IMG/VR virus record: IMGVR_UViG_3300030109_002114 | Coordinates: 1-34,922 of that record | Source of the DNA: a virus | Length of the DNA: 34,922 nt | Strand: one strand, 5' to 3' | Shown here: piece after piece, positions 14,810 to 22,807 of the stretch | Layout: every line of letters begins with the position of its first letter | Position numbering within the stretch: position 1 is the stretch's first letter | Made by a program: the position numbers and the translations under genes | The notes under the pieces: model-generated | What the model was told of the DNA's origin: nothing | What the model saw: the letters and a program-made list of their open reading frames with translations, nothing else | The model's database searches: none

Positions 14810-14861
14810 TTTTACCTCATGCAGTGATTAAGGATCACAGTTCCTTGCGTTAATACGAAAA

Positions 14862-14873
14862 GTTCACTTGAAC
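14862..14873 (-). promoter_or_regulatory. GTTCAAGTGAAC element, site 2
   Basis: Perfect copy, minus orientation, in the 68-base gap before the GroES gene, extended by A and T runs. A small hairpin AAGGA/TCCTT (14830-14846) lies between it and the start codon. Confidence 0.8.
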
Positions 14874-14877
14874 TTTT

Positions 14878-15069
14878 TTAATCATTAATAAATCTTTGTT
14901 CTATGTCAAGTATATCTTCTTGTATTTTTTCTAGACATTTAAACTCACCTACTAATAAATTATAATCTTCCATGCTTTTAGCACCACCTGTAGAAATATG
15001 ATCTTTCAGGTTTTCTTTATAATCTAAAATTTTTTTAAGAAGTGGTGCGTAGATACTTTCACTACTCAT
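14878..15069 (-). CDS. Small helical protein next to portal
   Basis: A 63-aa, entirely helical protein (LLKKILDYKENLKDHISTGGAKSMEDYNLLVGEFKCLEKIQEDILDIEQRFIND) whose start overlaps the portal gene stop by 8 bases. Its plan, one helix, a Gly turn, a second helix beginning with a Tyr, then a terminal E-Q-R helix, matches a small conserved protein found just downstream of portal genes in marine phages. Function unknown. Confidence 0.6.
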   Translation of the reverse strand: MSSESIYAPLLKKILDYKENLKDHISTGGAKSMEDYNLLVGEFKCLEKIQEDILDIEQRFIND

Positions 15070-17470
15070 CAGTAAACTCTCTAGCTAAATCTATACCCTC
15101 TTGAAAGCCTTGTTTTCTTTCCTCTATGGTAGACTTTTCTTTATCCTGCACAGCTTTTACTGCCACTTTAGCCACCTCTATCTCTTGGTCTTTTTCTTTT
15201 GCTTTTGCGTCTACCTGTAGTTTAGCCAAGTCCATTTCTTTCTTATGGGCAAACTCAGCTTCTTTTAGAGCCATTTCTTTTTGTTGAATTACTGTAAGTG
15301 GGTCTTGTTGCTTTGCTAGAGCCTCTTGCTCTGCTACTTCTTTCTTGCTCTTTTCTAGAACAGCAGCAGCAGCTTTCGCTGTAATCCTTGAAAGTTCTTC
15401 TTCTACGCTATCTGGTAGTGGCTTTTCTTCGTCTGGCATTGGAACGCCTAGTTGCTGTTCTATCTCTGCTCTATACTGAAATGCCACATGCTCAGTAATA
15501 TGAGCCGCCAAAGCGTTCTGTATAGCTGCCGCAAAGGGCGACTGACCGATGATTTGCTGTATCTTTGGGTCTTGGGCAGCAGCAGTATGTACAGCAATGT
15601 GAGCCTCATGGTCTTGATACTTAAACGCTTTGACAGGTTCTTGTTTCATTATAGCCATATTTTCAGCTACAGGGTCTTTAGGCTTAATATCTTCTGGTAG
15701 CTTAATTATGGTATCGGCTTCTTGTATCCCTAAAACTTCTAGCATCTGTCTGTGTAGTTTGCCCATGTCATATAGCTGTGGAGCTTGTTGTGCTAACTGT
15801 AATGCTGACTGATACTGTGTTACTCTCTGTGCCATTGTAGAAGCGTTTGGGTCTGATACAGGTATTACGTCTACCCTGCCATCAAAGTCTTGTGTTCTTG
15901 AGAAGTCACCTTCTATTTCATAGGCGTATTCTGAGGGCATGAAGTCGTGTATGCACTTTGCTAGTATCCTAAGTTCTTTCTTTAGAGCAGCGTGTAGTCT
16001 GGACTGCACACCAGACATGACTTTCATCGATCTTTCTAGTAACGCTAGTGTTGTACCAACTGGAGCGTTAGGGTTCATGTTGCCTACCTGAACATCAGCT
16101 ATTGACCCAATTCGTCTTCCCTCTTCCACAATATTTCCCAACAACTGGTATAATACTGAGGATGGTTCTTTATAAGGTATAAACGTAATGGAATCTCGTA
16201 TCGCACCACCAGGGACATCGACATCCCTGAACTCACCAGGCATGAGAGGCGAATCATCCCCTTTAATCCTAAGACCACGAGCTTTAAGACCAGCAGGTAA
16301 ATTCGATAGAGTACCTGCATCGATAAGCTGACGCAGTATGGACGTAGCCGATTTAGCCAACCCACCAATAAGATGAATAAGTCCTGTACCATAAAACCCA
16401 AGGCTAGGAAGATATCTATAGTGAACAAAATGCTGTCGTTTATTTTTTTTCTCATCGCTCTCATACCAGTTTTTTCTGATTGATAATATTGTTCTAGATG
16501 ATTTATCTATTGTAACTATGAATGGTCTTGCTAGACCATCTTTGTCCTCAAAAGGCTCTGGCATCTCCAGATCAACGTGCATCTCTAGTATGGTGTATCT
16601 ATCGTCTTCATCATATACGGTATCACTGCCTTCCATCTCGTCATACTTATCCTGTATGTCTGTATCATCTCTAGATGGTTCTGGTAACTCAACATCTCTG
16701 TAAAATCCGTTAACCTGTAATGCTTTTACCTGATTCTCAGTCTTCTTCATTACATGTGTATATCGTGAGCAAGACATCAAGTCTGATGCTCCGTATGATA
16801 CTACGAAGTCTTCAGCAGGAACAAACATAGAGCATGGTCTTTCCATAATAGGATCATAATATACCTTCTTGAAAGCAGAGCCTGCCAAAGGCAATCTAAA
16901 CAACATTTGCTCCATCTCATCACGATACTCTGTCATCTCCTCTGTAAGCATGTAATTCATTTCATGCTCTACACGCTTTGACTGTTGATTCTTTTCTTTT
17001 GTTTGCTTTCCTACAACCTTTGTTCTTACAGGTCCTGCTGCTGGAAATATCTCTCCCATAGCCTGTGCTTGGAACCTAACAATAGCTTCTGATAGTAAAG
17101 GATGGAATACTCCTGAAGCTCCTTCCCAAGGTTGGGTTCTTTCTTCTATCTTCATACCGAGAAGATCAAGACCCTTAACGTATGATCTAGACCATTCTTT
17201 CCTAGACGTTCTATCTGCCTCAAAGTCCTCTACAAGATTAGATGCCATTTCCTCTAAGTCTTGCTCTTCTATAAATTCAGATAGGTTTGAGTTATGGTCT
17301 GGTCCTATTAGTTCCTCTGTGGCACTGCCCTCAAAGTCTATGACCATGCCACCATCGTCTGTGCCAATAGCCACAGCGTCTGGATTGACTATCTCAACTT
17401 TGAGTTCTGACTCTTCAGGGTTTCCCCCTTCTTCTACCTCAAAGGGTTCTAATGTTTTATCTACTGCCAT
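15062..17470 (-). CDS. Portal protein (P22-like, large)
   Basis: An 802-aa protein with an acidic start (1-70), then WSRSYVKGLDLLGMKIEERTQPWEGASGVFHPLLSEAIVRFQAQAMGEIFPAAGPV (about 92-148), the conserved beginning of large phage portals. DLMSCSRYTHVMKK and HFVHYRYLPSLGFYGTGLIHLIGGLAKSATSILRQLIDAGTLSNLPAGLKARG (about 341-395) and GNIVEEGRRIGSIADVQVGNMNPNAPVGTTLALLE mark the wing and stem regions. The last 120 residues form a Lys/Glu/Gln-rich coiled coil (barrel). It makes the dodecameric DNA gate of the head. The gene starts by TAATG overlap with the basic-protein gene. Confidence 0.85.
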   Translation of the reverse strand: MAVDKTLEPFEVEEGGNPEESELKVEIVNPDAVAIGTDDGGMVIDFEGSATEELIGPDHNSNLSEFIEEQDLEEMASNLVEDFEADRTSRKEWSRSYVKGLDLLGMKIEERTQPWEGASGVFHPLLSEAIVRFQAQAMGEIFPAAGPVRTKVVGKQTKEKNQQSKRVEHEMNYMLTEEMTEYRDEMEQMLFRLPLAGSAFKKVYYDPIMERPCSMFVPAEDFVVSYGASDLMSCSRYTHVMKKTENQVKALQVNGFYRDVELPEPSRDDTDIQDKYDEMEGSDTVYDEDDRYTILEMHVDLEMPEPFEDKDGLARPFIVTIDKSSRTILSIRKNWYESDEKKNKRQHFVHYRYLPSLGFYGTGLIHLIGGLAKSATSILRQLIDAGTLSNLPAGLKARGLRIKGDDSPLMPGEFRDVDVPGGAIRDSITFIPYKEPSSVLYQLLGNIVEEGRRIGSIADVQVGNMNPNAPVGTTLALLERSMKVMSGVQSRLHAALKKELRILAKCIHDFMPSEYAYEIEGDFSRTQDFDGRVDVIPVSDPNASTMAQRVTQYQSALQLAQQAPQLYDMGKLHRQMLEVLGIQEADTIIKLPEDIKPKDPVAENMAIMKQEPVKAFKYQDHEAHIAVHTAAAQDPKIQQIIGQSPFAAAIQNALAAHITEHVAFQYRAEIEQQLGVPMPDEEKPLPDSVEEELSRITAKAAAAVLEKSKKEVAEQEALAKQQDPLTVIQQKEMALKEAEFAHKKEMDLAKLQVDAKAKEKDQEIEVAKVAVKAVQDKEKSTIEERKQGFQEGIDLAREFTDE

Positions 17471-18294
17471 TATCTAATTGAGAAAGTTGTGCCTCTAGTA
17501 GCTAGACCTCCGCCTCTCATCTTCATGGTCTTACCGCCCTTCTTCATGCCCTTTTTCTTCATAGCACCTCCCATAGCGTAACCCTTCTTTTTCATGGCTC
17601 CACCTTTTGCCATCATCTTTTTCTTCATCATCATCATGCCACCGCCTTTTGCAGTGGTAGCTTTTTTCATTTTTCCGCCTGCTGCCATGCCTTTCTTCTT
17701 CATTTTTCCGCCACCTGCGTAACCTTTTTTCTTCATCATGCCACCTCCAGCTTTCTTTTTAAATTTTTCGGCTTCTTTTTTAGTTACCTTTTTAGGAGCA
17801 TACTTATTGGCATACTCTCTCAAAGACAATCCTGTTCTATCCAAGTCAGCTTTAGTTACAGCTAATTTTTTAACACCATTCTTGTCAAAGAAATATAACT
17901 GCCCTGCTTTTTTAGCAGCAGCTATACTTCTTGGCTTACCTGCTAATGGGTCTTTTTTCGTTTCTTTAGGTTTCTTTGCTTGCTTATTATTAGAGATAGC
18001 TTGTCTTTGAGCTTCAGTTAATGTGCTTGCAGCAACTGCCGTTGTAGAAGATAGCTTATTCTCTTTGGGCTTTGATGGTTTTGTTTCTTTTTTTATTTTT
18101 GGTGGAGCCGTTGTAACGCCCTGCTTTGGTAAGCCAGGTCCTCTTTGTGGTGGGAAAGCAACAATAGCTTTGGAATCTCTTCCTACTTTTTCATCTTTCT
18201 TTAGTATCTTATCGACAAACTTGCTACCTTTTGGAAACGATCTTCTTATCCTTTCTTCTCTGGTAACTCCTTTTTTCTTTTTTTCCTCTGCCAT
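17470..18294 (-). CDS. Lys/Met/Gly-repeat basic protein, probable virion or DNA-binding
   Basis: A 274-aa, extremely basic protein. Residues 1-120 are Lys/Pro/Ala-rich, and 120-165 hold a small folded block (QLYFFDKNGVKKLAVTKADLDRTGLSLREYANKYAPKK). From about 175 on come imperfect repeats of (K/M)KKKG-(Y/M)A-(M/A/G)GG-(K/A)MKKK. It ends MKMRGGGLATRGTTFSIR, and the MRGGGLA element is shared with the product at 18436-18996. Such proteins sit between terminase and portal in marine phages. A histone-like packaging aid or an ejected virion protein is possible; nothing in the sequence decides it. Confidence 0.6.
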   Translation of the reverse strand: MAEEKKKKGVTREERIRRSFPKGSKFVDKILKKDEKVGRDSKAIVAFPPQRGPGLPKQGVTTAPPKIKKETKPSKPKENKLSSTTAVAASTLTEAQRQAISNNKQAKKPKETKKDPLAGKPRSIAAAKKAGQLYFFDKNGVKKLAVTKADLDRTGLSLREYANKYAPKKVTKKEAEKFKKKAGGGMMKKKGYAGGGKMKKKGMAAGGKMKKATTAKGGGMMMMKKKMMAKGGAMKKKGYAMGGAMKKKGMKKGGKTMKMRGGGLATRGTTFSIR

Positions 18295-18331
18295 AATTAC
18301 CTCTAGTTTTGTTTAGGTTAATACTATGTTA

Positions 18332-18439
18332 CTATTTGAGTCTATTATTTTTTTTCTTATACTTTTTCTTCTTGGGTTTTACAAACTTCTTCTTACCTCT
18401 AACCAGTTGTGATTTCATACTGGCTCTAGAGATTGTCAT
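18332..18439 (-). CDS. 35-aa very basic peptide (MTISRASMKSQL...)
   Basis: A small gene of 35 codons whose ATG overlaps the stop of the 18436-18996 gene (ATGA), a strong sign that it is real. The product begins MTISRASMKSQLVRGKKKF and ends with a run of Lys, Pro, Tyr and Asn (KPKKKKYKKKNNRLK). Peptides starting M.ISRASM and ending in Lys runs are known in the same position in marine phages. It is the middle member of three consecutive basic genes. Function unknown; nucleic-acid binding is plausible from charge alone. Confidence 0.6.
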   Translation of the reverse strand: MTISRASMKSQLVRGKKKFVKPKKKKYKKKNNRLK

Positions 18440-18996
18440 CGTACTTTATATCCTGACAAACTTGCAGCACCAGACCTAGCTAGACCACCACCACGCATAG
18501 CTGTTTTTTTATCTTTACTAGGGGCTTTTCTAACTCCTAATACTTTACCCTTAACATCTTTTTTCCTCAGTTCTTTACTTCTTCTTCCAGCAAACTTTGG
18601 TTTAAGCATTCCTGGTGTTATTGCTTTAGGTTTTCTTTTAGCCTCTCTACTTACAGCCATTCCTTCACGATTCATAATTCCGCCAACCTGTTTCTTTTTT
18701 GGCTTCTTTTTTCTTTCAGGCGCGATAGGAGAAGTTCCGTATGCTTGGCTTTTCATAGCATCTTTTCCGTACTTAGTATCTAACATTTGATCTTGAAAAA
18801 ACTTTTTATCAAATTTTTCCCCTAGAGCTTTTCTTTCTTTTCTAAACTCAGCAGCCCCTGTAGTCCCTCTATCTCTATATTTGTCCCTAAGTTTTTTGTC
18901 AGCTTTATCTAGCCTAGAAGACTGAGTTTTTAAATTTCTCTTTCTTCTTATTTCTTTAGGATCATAATCTTTTACGTCTACGATTTTTATAGTCAT
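18436..18996 (-). CDS. Basic protein with C-terminal MRGGGLA element
   Basis: A 186-aa protein with about one third Lys plus Arg. The N-terminal MTIKIVDVKDYDPKEIRRKRNLKTQSSRLDKADKKLRDKYRDRG is helical. The middle has GTSPIAPERKKKPKKKQVGGIMNREGMAVSREAKRKPKAITPGML. The C-terminus TAMRGGGLARSGAASLSGYKVR shares MRGGGLA with the protein at 17470-18294. The start overlaps the terminase stop (TAATG). The shared tail may be a binding or packaging tag; that is an inference. Confidence 0.6.
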   Translation of the reverse strand: MTIKIVDVKDYDPKEIRRKRNLKTQSSRLDKADKKLRDKYRDRGTTGAAEFRKERKALGEKFDKKFFQDQMLDTKYGKDAMKSQAYGTSPIAPERKKKPKKKQVGGIMNREGMAVSREAKRKPKAITPGMLKPKFAGRRSKELRKKDVKGKVLGVRKAPSKDKKTAMRGGGLARSGAASLSGYKVR

Positions 18997-20507
18997 TAGT
19001 AATACTCCACTGGTCTTTTATATTTTGGTTCGTCATCCCAATCGTCTTTCTCTGCTCTGACCCAACCCCCTTGACGAAATCTTAGCAGGGCTTGTGTCGT
19101 ACTATCTACAAGGTCGTCATTCTCACCTGTGGGAAAAGAGGCACATTCTTCAATAACCTCATCTGCCCATCTTGATGGATAGTACCATATACTGCCACTA
19201 GAAAACAAGTCTGTAACTGCGTTGACCCTTGCTATTTTATCGTTACCCCTAGTGGGGGTGAAGTCTGTAACGGGTATCCCCATCTGCCGAAGCTCAAATA
19301 CCAAAGGCGCACCCGATGCTTTTGCTTCCACGATCATCTGGTCTGGCTCAAACTCCCAATATTTATCGTAGGCAGCACGTTTTAGTTCTGGAAACTCTAG
19401 TTTTTCCTTAAATGCATCCAATAGAATCAGGTGAGGACGGCTTTGATCTACATCTTGGTGGTGATAGAACACGCCCCATGTGGTACAGGCACTATAATCG
19501 CTCCGTTCTGTCTTTAAAAACGCTGTATCCCATGACTGAATGATGCATTCACAGGGTGGTAGGTCTGATTCGGTCCATTCGTTCCACCATTCACGCTTAA
19601 TTAACGCTCCCTCTTCCGATGTGGGGTCTTGCTGGTACTGTGCGTTCCATTTTGCTACAGGAAGTTCCGCTTTTAGGCTCTCTAGTTCGGGTAAACTCCA
19701 AAATTCACCCCATAAAGGGTTACCAGAGGGCATAATTGCAGGTAATTGTATGAGTTCCCACTCGTCTGCACCCTCTCTTTCCTGCATAACCTTCAATAAT
19801 TGACCTGTTAGGTCACGTTTCGACCATCTGGTCATCACAAGTATGATCGCACCTCCAGGCTGTAGACGCTGACGAGGACCTGATGTGTACCATTCGTATA
19901 CTTTGTCGTATACATCGGGGTTGTACTGCCCTAATTGAGCCTCCTGCTCCGAATGTGGGTCATCAATTATAAGAATATCCGCACCTTTACCTGTTACAGC
20001 ACCACCAACACCTATAGCGAAGTAATCACCACGCTTGTTTGTGTTCCATCTACCTGCTGCTTTACTGTCTGTTGACAGTTCTATACCCTTGAAAACCTTT
20101 TGATAGTCTTCTGACTGTATAAGGTTACGCACCTTTCTACCAAAGCCAACTGCCAACTCTGCTGTGTGGGCTGTTTGGATCACCTTCTTATCTGGGTACT
20201 GCCCCAAGAACCATGCAGGGAATAGAAATGATGCAAACTCTGACTTGGTATGACGGGGTGGCATATTGATTATTAATCTTTTTAGCTCTCCACGAGCAAC
20301 TTTCTCAAATGCTTCAGCCATGATCTGATGGTGGGGTCCTCCTATAAAGGATGACCACATCATTTTAACAAATGTTAAGAAGTCTGTTTTTGAGTCTTCT
20401 TTGTTTTTGGCTTCTTCGTATGATTCTAAAAGTTTTAAGAGTTCCTTTTGCTGATCCGTGGGTAGGGTGGATAGCTTACCTTTGATATCTTTTAGTTCTA
20501 GGTTCAT
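18996..20507 (-). CDS. terL: Terminase large subunit
   Basis: A 503-aa DNA-packaging motor. ATPase domain: NMPPRHTKSEF (residues 81-91) is the deviant Walker A, HTAEL and GRKVRNLI follow, ILIIDDPHS (178-186) is Walker B with the catalytic acid, and MTRW (225-228) is motif III. Nuclease domain: QSWDTAF with Asp327, VEAKASG with Glu394, and DDLVDSTTQAL with Asp465 form the RNase H-like acidic triad. It cuts concatemeric DNA and pumps it through the portal. It overlaps the HNH-like gene upstream by 4 bases, a common partnership in phage packaging. The family suggests headful-type packaging, but I did not place it in a tree. Confidence 0.9.
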   Translation of the reverse strand: MNLELKDIKGKLSTLPTDQQKELLKLLESYEEAKNKEDSKTDFLTFVKMMWSSFIGGPHHQIMAEAFEKVARGELKRLIINMPPRHTKSEFASFLFPAWFLGQYPDKKVIQTAHTAELAVGFGRKVRNLIQSEDYQKVFKGIELSTDSKAAGRWNTNKRGDYFAIGVGGAVTGKGADILIIDDPHSEQEAQLGQYNPDVYDKVYEWYTSGPRQRLQPGGAIILVMTRWSKRDLTGQLLKVMQEREGADEWELIQLPAIMPSGNPLWGEFWSLPELESLKAELPVAKWNAQYQQDPTSEEGALIKREWWNEWTESDLPPCECIIQSWDTAFLKTERSDYSACTTWGVFYHHQDVDQSRPHLILLDAFKEKLEFPELKRAAYDKYWEFEPDQMIVEAKASGAPLVFELRQMGIPVTDFTPTRGNDKIARVNAVTDLFSSGSIWYYPSRWADEVIEECASFPTGENDDLVDSTTQALLRFRQGGWVRAEKDDWDDEPKYKRPVEYY

Positions 20508-20710
20508 TGTTTCTTTCTGTTTCTCCTAGCAGATACAACTCTCAGGTTTGACTTCTTGTTGTTTCTTGGGTTTCCATCACGATGATCAATTTGTTTTTTG
20601 TCACCCTTCTTCACTGCACCAGTCTTTAAGGCTGCCCTTCTGTTTTTATTTCGCAAGGCTCGTTCCTGCTTCATCTTTTTAGATGCGTGATACTTTCTGT
20701 ATTCACTCAT
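20504..20710 (-). CDS. HNH-like mini protein next to terminase
   Basis: A 68-aa basic protein with the block KKGDKKQIDHRDGNPRNNKKSNLRVVSARRNRKKQ (residues 34-68), matching the HNH pattern D-H-x-D-G-N-x-x-N-N...S-N-L-R...N. The D-H and N-x-x-N-N elements are clear, but the first His of a full HNH and zinc Cys pairs are lacking, so activity is uncertain. Small proteins like this adjoin terL in many marine phages. HNH proteins beside terminases are known to assist cos cleavage in some phages; whether this one does is unknown. Confidence 0.65.
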   Translation of the reverse strand: MSEYRKYHASKKMKQERALRNKNRRAALKTGAVKKGDKKQIDHRDGNPRNNKKSNLRVVSARRNRKKQ

Positions 20711-21606
20711 TTAAAACTCTTTAGCATTGCAACTAAACCTCCCTGTTTATAACCACGCCTTTTCTTAAGTTCTTTTGCTGCTAATTCCTGTAACTTGTTT
20801 AGTGTGTCTTTATCCTCACTGCTTAGAGCCTTTCCTCTTCTTAGATCGTTTATAGAACCTAAAAATCCTTCTTCACCGCCTGTGCGTTTACTGCCTAGCC
20901 TATCTATTGCCTCTGGTGTTTTGTATCCAAGATTTCTAAGAAGATTTATTGCATAGTGATCAAGTTCCTCTCCTTTTGTTCTTTCCATTCCTTGCATCAT
21001 TTTTAGTTTTTCCATTTCTTCTTTTGTTGGAAAGTCTCCTTCCATTCTTTCTTTTTCAAGATCAAAGTCTCTTTCGATACCAAAAATTTCTTTTAACTTT
21101 TCAAAAAAAGAACGGCTGTCTATATCTCTCTTATCGTACTTTGCACCAAACTTTTCTATCTTATCTAAATCTTGAACAAGTATTTGAGGTTCGTCTGTTT
21201 TGCTTTTATATACTTTTCTTTCATCACTTGATTTTGGGAAGAAGGTTCCTCTTAAGTTAGTTCCATAGATACTCTTGAAATCATCAGGAATTTCTGCTGC
21301 ACCAACACTACTTAAGTATTTCATATAACCTACAAAGTCTTTCTCTGCTTTTGAAGGTGCTTTGTCACTTGTCACCATTTGTATGTATTTACCAAAGTCA
21401 CCGCCTGTCTCTCTTTCAATATCATCTATGGCAAGCTCTGTTAGACTACTACCCTCGCCTGGAACTCTTCTTCGTGCTAAGTTTTTCAAAAATGCCAAAT
21501 ACTCAACATCACCCAAACTGTAAGGTTTGTTGTATGGACTAGTCCTGAAAGGACTGGGTGGGGGAAACTTTGCATACTTCAATGCACCTGATTTTCTTTT
21601 AGCCAT
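20707..21606 (-). CDS. Unknown 299-aa charged protein upstream of terminase
   Basis: I do not recognise this protein. It is rich in Lys/Glu/Asp and mostly helical. The N-terminus (MAKRKSGALKYAKFPPPSPFRTSPYNKPYSLGDVEYLAFLKNLARRRVP) has a Pro-rich linker, and the middle (about 170-215) is a charged coil (FFEKLKEIFGIERDFDLEKERMEGDFPTKEEMEKL). The C-terminus is LAAKELKKRRGYKQGGLVAMLKSFK, a basic GGL tail vaguely like the neighbouring basic proteins. It overlaps the HNH-like gene by 4 bases and is the first gene downstream of the GGTATACC cluster. It is probably a packaging or internal virion protein; that is only positional inference. Confidence 0.5.
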   Translation of the reverse strand: MAKRKSGALKYAKFPPPSPFRTSPYNKPYSLGDVEYLAFLKNLARRRVPGEGSSLTELAIDDIERETGGDFGKYIQMVTSDKAPSKAEKDFVGYMKYLSSVGAAEIPDDFKSIYGTNLRGTFFPKSSDERKVYKSKTDEPQILVQDLDKIEKFGAKYDKRDIDSRSFFEKLKEIFGIERDFDLEKERMEGDFPTKEEMEKLKMMQGMERTKGEELDHYAINLLRNLGYKTPEAIDRLGSKRTGGEEGFLGSINDLRRGKALSSEDKDTLNKLQELAAKELKKRRGYKQGGLVAMLKSFK

Positions 21607-21634
21607 TTTTCTCTTTACACCCTTCTCTCTTTAC

Positions 21635-21704
21635 GGTATACCGTTATAATACGGTATACCTCTTTACGGTATACCTAAACTATAAAACTCTTTTACGGTA
21701 TACC
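21635..21704. promoter_or_regulatory. Cluster of four GGTATACC palindromes (divergent operator)
   Basis: The 8-bp palindrome GGTATACC occurs at 21635, 21653, 21669 and 21697; three copies are preceded by TTTAC and one by AATAC. All lie in the 102-base gap between the divergent genes 20707-21606 and 21709-21939. TATAAT at 21645-21650 and TATAAA at 21681-21686 lie between the copies, and the last copy ends five bases before the 21709 start codon, where a ribosome site would be. A bound protein could thus block transcription or translation. The binding protein is unknown. Confidence 0.7.
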
Positions 21705-21708
21705 TATT

Positions 21709-21939
21709 ATGGAAATAACCTTACCCATACTCTGGAACTTTATACTGACTTTAGTTATAGCACCAATAGCGTGGTATATCAAATCCCAAAGTGATGAACT
21801 CAAAAGAGTTCAGATACTTCTCAATAAAACACGAGAGCAATACGTTCACAAGAACGACCATAAAGATGACATCGATAGAGTGGTGGAACACCTAGTAAGA
21901 CTAGAACAGAAGCTAGATAGCCTATTAGCCTCCAAATAA
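21709..21939 (+). CDS. Small membrane protein with coiled-coil tail
   Basis: A 76-aa protein. Residues 3-24 (ITLPILWNFILTLVIAPIAWYI) form one transmembrane helix, and residues 26-76 are a charged helix with heptad character ending VVEHLVRLEQKLDSLLASK. Short proteins with this plan (MEVTLPILFSF... then coil) are conserved in marine phages near terminase or lysis genes. The shape would suit a holin accessory or an inner-membrane spanin-like protein; neither is proven, and no endolysin was seen nearby. No normal ribosome site precedes the ATG. It is the only plus-strand gene inside the late block. Confidence 0.6.
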   Translation: MEITLPILWNFILTLVIAPIAWYIKSQSDELKRVQILLNKTREQYVHKNDHKDDIDRVVEHLVRLEQKLDSLLASK

Positions 21940-21942
21940 GCG

Positions 21943-22107
21943 TCACTCAGTGGGCAGTCCACCCAAATACAACACCAAGTGCCACCAAACAAGTAACCCC
22001 TCTATATCGCCTTCTATAAGCCTTTCCATAATATAGGAAAATACAACACTAAAGATAACCCATTCACTAACCTTAAAGCGTTTTAGGAAATCTGTATCAT
22101 TATTCAT
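21943..22107 (-). CDS. Small putative membrane protein (54 aa)
   Basis: A reading frame of 54 codons from an ATG at 22107, in the gap between terminase small subunit and the 21709 gene. The product has two hydrophobic stretches, SEWVIFSVVFSYIMERL (about 14-30) and GLLVWWHLVLYLGGL (about 37-51), separated by an acidic turn. It looks like a real small membrane protein on the late strand, possibly a holin. Against it: no ribosome site precedes the start, and it does not overlap another gene. It ends 4 bases from the stop of the converging 21709 gene. Confidence 0.45.
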   Translation of the reverse strand: MNNDTDFLKRFKVSEWVIFSVVFSYIMERLIEGDIEGLLVWWHLVLYLGGLPTE

Positions 22108-22173
22108 GCAGAATACTATACATATGTCGTGCCTAGCGTGTCGCTTGTCATCGTGGGGTGGGGGTAGGTGGGG

Positions 22174-22659
22174 TTATTCTCCAAGAAGTAATCGTATCTT
22201 ATCGTCTAGTTCTTTCTTAATCTGATCGGCAGACTTAGATTCATCCTCTATTACATGATTATTAGAAAATAGATTTACTTCTCTGATTTTTCCTAGCAGT
22301 TCTAATGCTCTGACTCTGCTTGTCGGACTCCCGTTTTCAAAATCTCGACTCTCAGATTCCAAAGCTGTAATTATTTTATCTCTTCGACCTAGCGATTGCG
22401 TTAAACGAGTCTCCTCTATCTGACGTTTTCGCTCCTCATAAAATGGGGAGAAATTGGGGCTATGAAATAATAGATGTGCTTCTTTTCTAATATTAGCATC
22501 ACTCATCTTTTTACAGTCATAAGACTCTTTATATGCCGCTGTATAAGTGAATGGACTATCTACTCCTATTCCTAATATTAAATCCAAAAACCTAGACTGC
22601 TTAGCAGTCAGTTGGAGCCGCGTTTTTCTTTTCCCTTTTACCAGTCTTAACTTTGTCAT
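22174..22659 (-). CDS. terS: Terminase small subunit
   Basis: A 161-aa protein with a basic N-terminus, then LTAKQSRFLDLILGIGVDSPFTYTAAYKESYDCKKMSDANIRKEAHLLFHSP (residues 17-68), a helix-turn-helix arrangement of the Terminase_2 kind for DNA recognition, followed by coiled coil and SPTSRVRALELLGKIREVNLF (about 111-131), the oligomerisation motif shared by many small terminases. It would form a ring that binds the packaging start and feeds DNA to TerL. It is the first gene of the minus late block and has AGAGGT as ribosome site; a GTTCAAGTGAAC element lies in the leader. Confidence 0.8.
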   Translation of the reverse strand: MTKLRLVKGKRKTRLQLTAKQSRFLDLILGIGVDSPFTYTAAYKESYDCKKMSDANIRKEAHLLFHSPNFSPFYEERKRQIEETRLTQSLGRRDKIITALESESRDFENGSPTSRVRALELLGKIREVNLFSNNHVIEDESKSADQIKKELDDKIRLLLGE

Positions 22660-22678
22660 TTTTAAACCTCTAAATTAT

Positions 22679-22690
22679 GTTCACTTGAAC
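22679..22690 (-). promoter_or_regulatory. GTTCAAGTGAAC element, site 3
   Basis: Perfect copy, minus orientation, in the leader of the small terminase gene, 20 bases before its start and within the divergent promoter region. Confidence 0.8.
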
Positions 22691-22795
22691 CTTTTTTTAA
22701 TTAATAAAAATACAACTTTTTTTTTGTACTACTCTTGAAATATCGAAATTAATACCTATATATAATATATAACAAATTAATTAATATAAATAAAT
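22691..22795. promoter_or_regulatory. Divergent promoter region between late and early blocks
   Basis: A very AT-rich gap. On the plus strand, TTGAAA (22735-22740) is followed after 16 bases by TATATA, overlapping TATAAT (22757-22766), a good candidate for the early promoter of the gene at 22808. On the minus strand several AT-rich boxes exist, but none is clearly a late promoter. The early gene has GGAG at 22796-22799. Confidence 0.55.
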
Positions 22796-22807
22796 GGAGT
22801 GATTATC

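Noticed and set aside
16099-16464. Minus-strand 121-codon frame inside the portal gene
   Set aside because: It lies wholly within the 802-aa portal in another frame, has no family resemblance and no ribosome site; a shadow of the real gene.
18996-20507. Intein or intron in the terminase gene
   Set aside because: The 503-aa frame is continuous, with ATPase and nuclease motifs at normal spacing; the neighbouring HNH-like protein is a separate gene.
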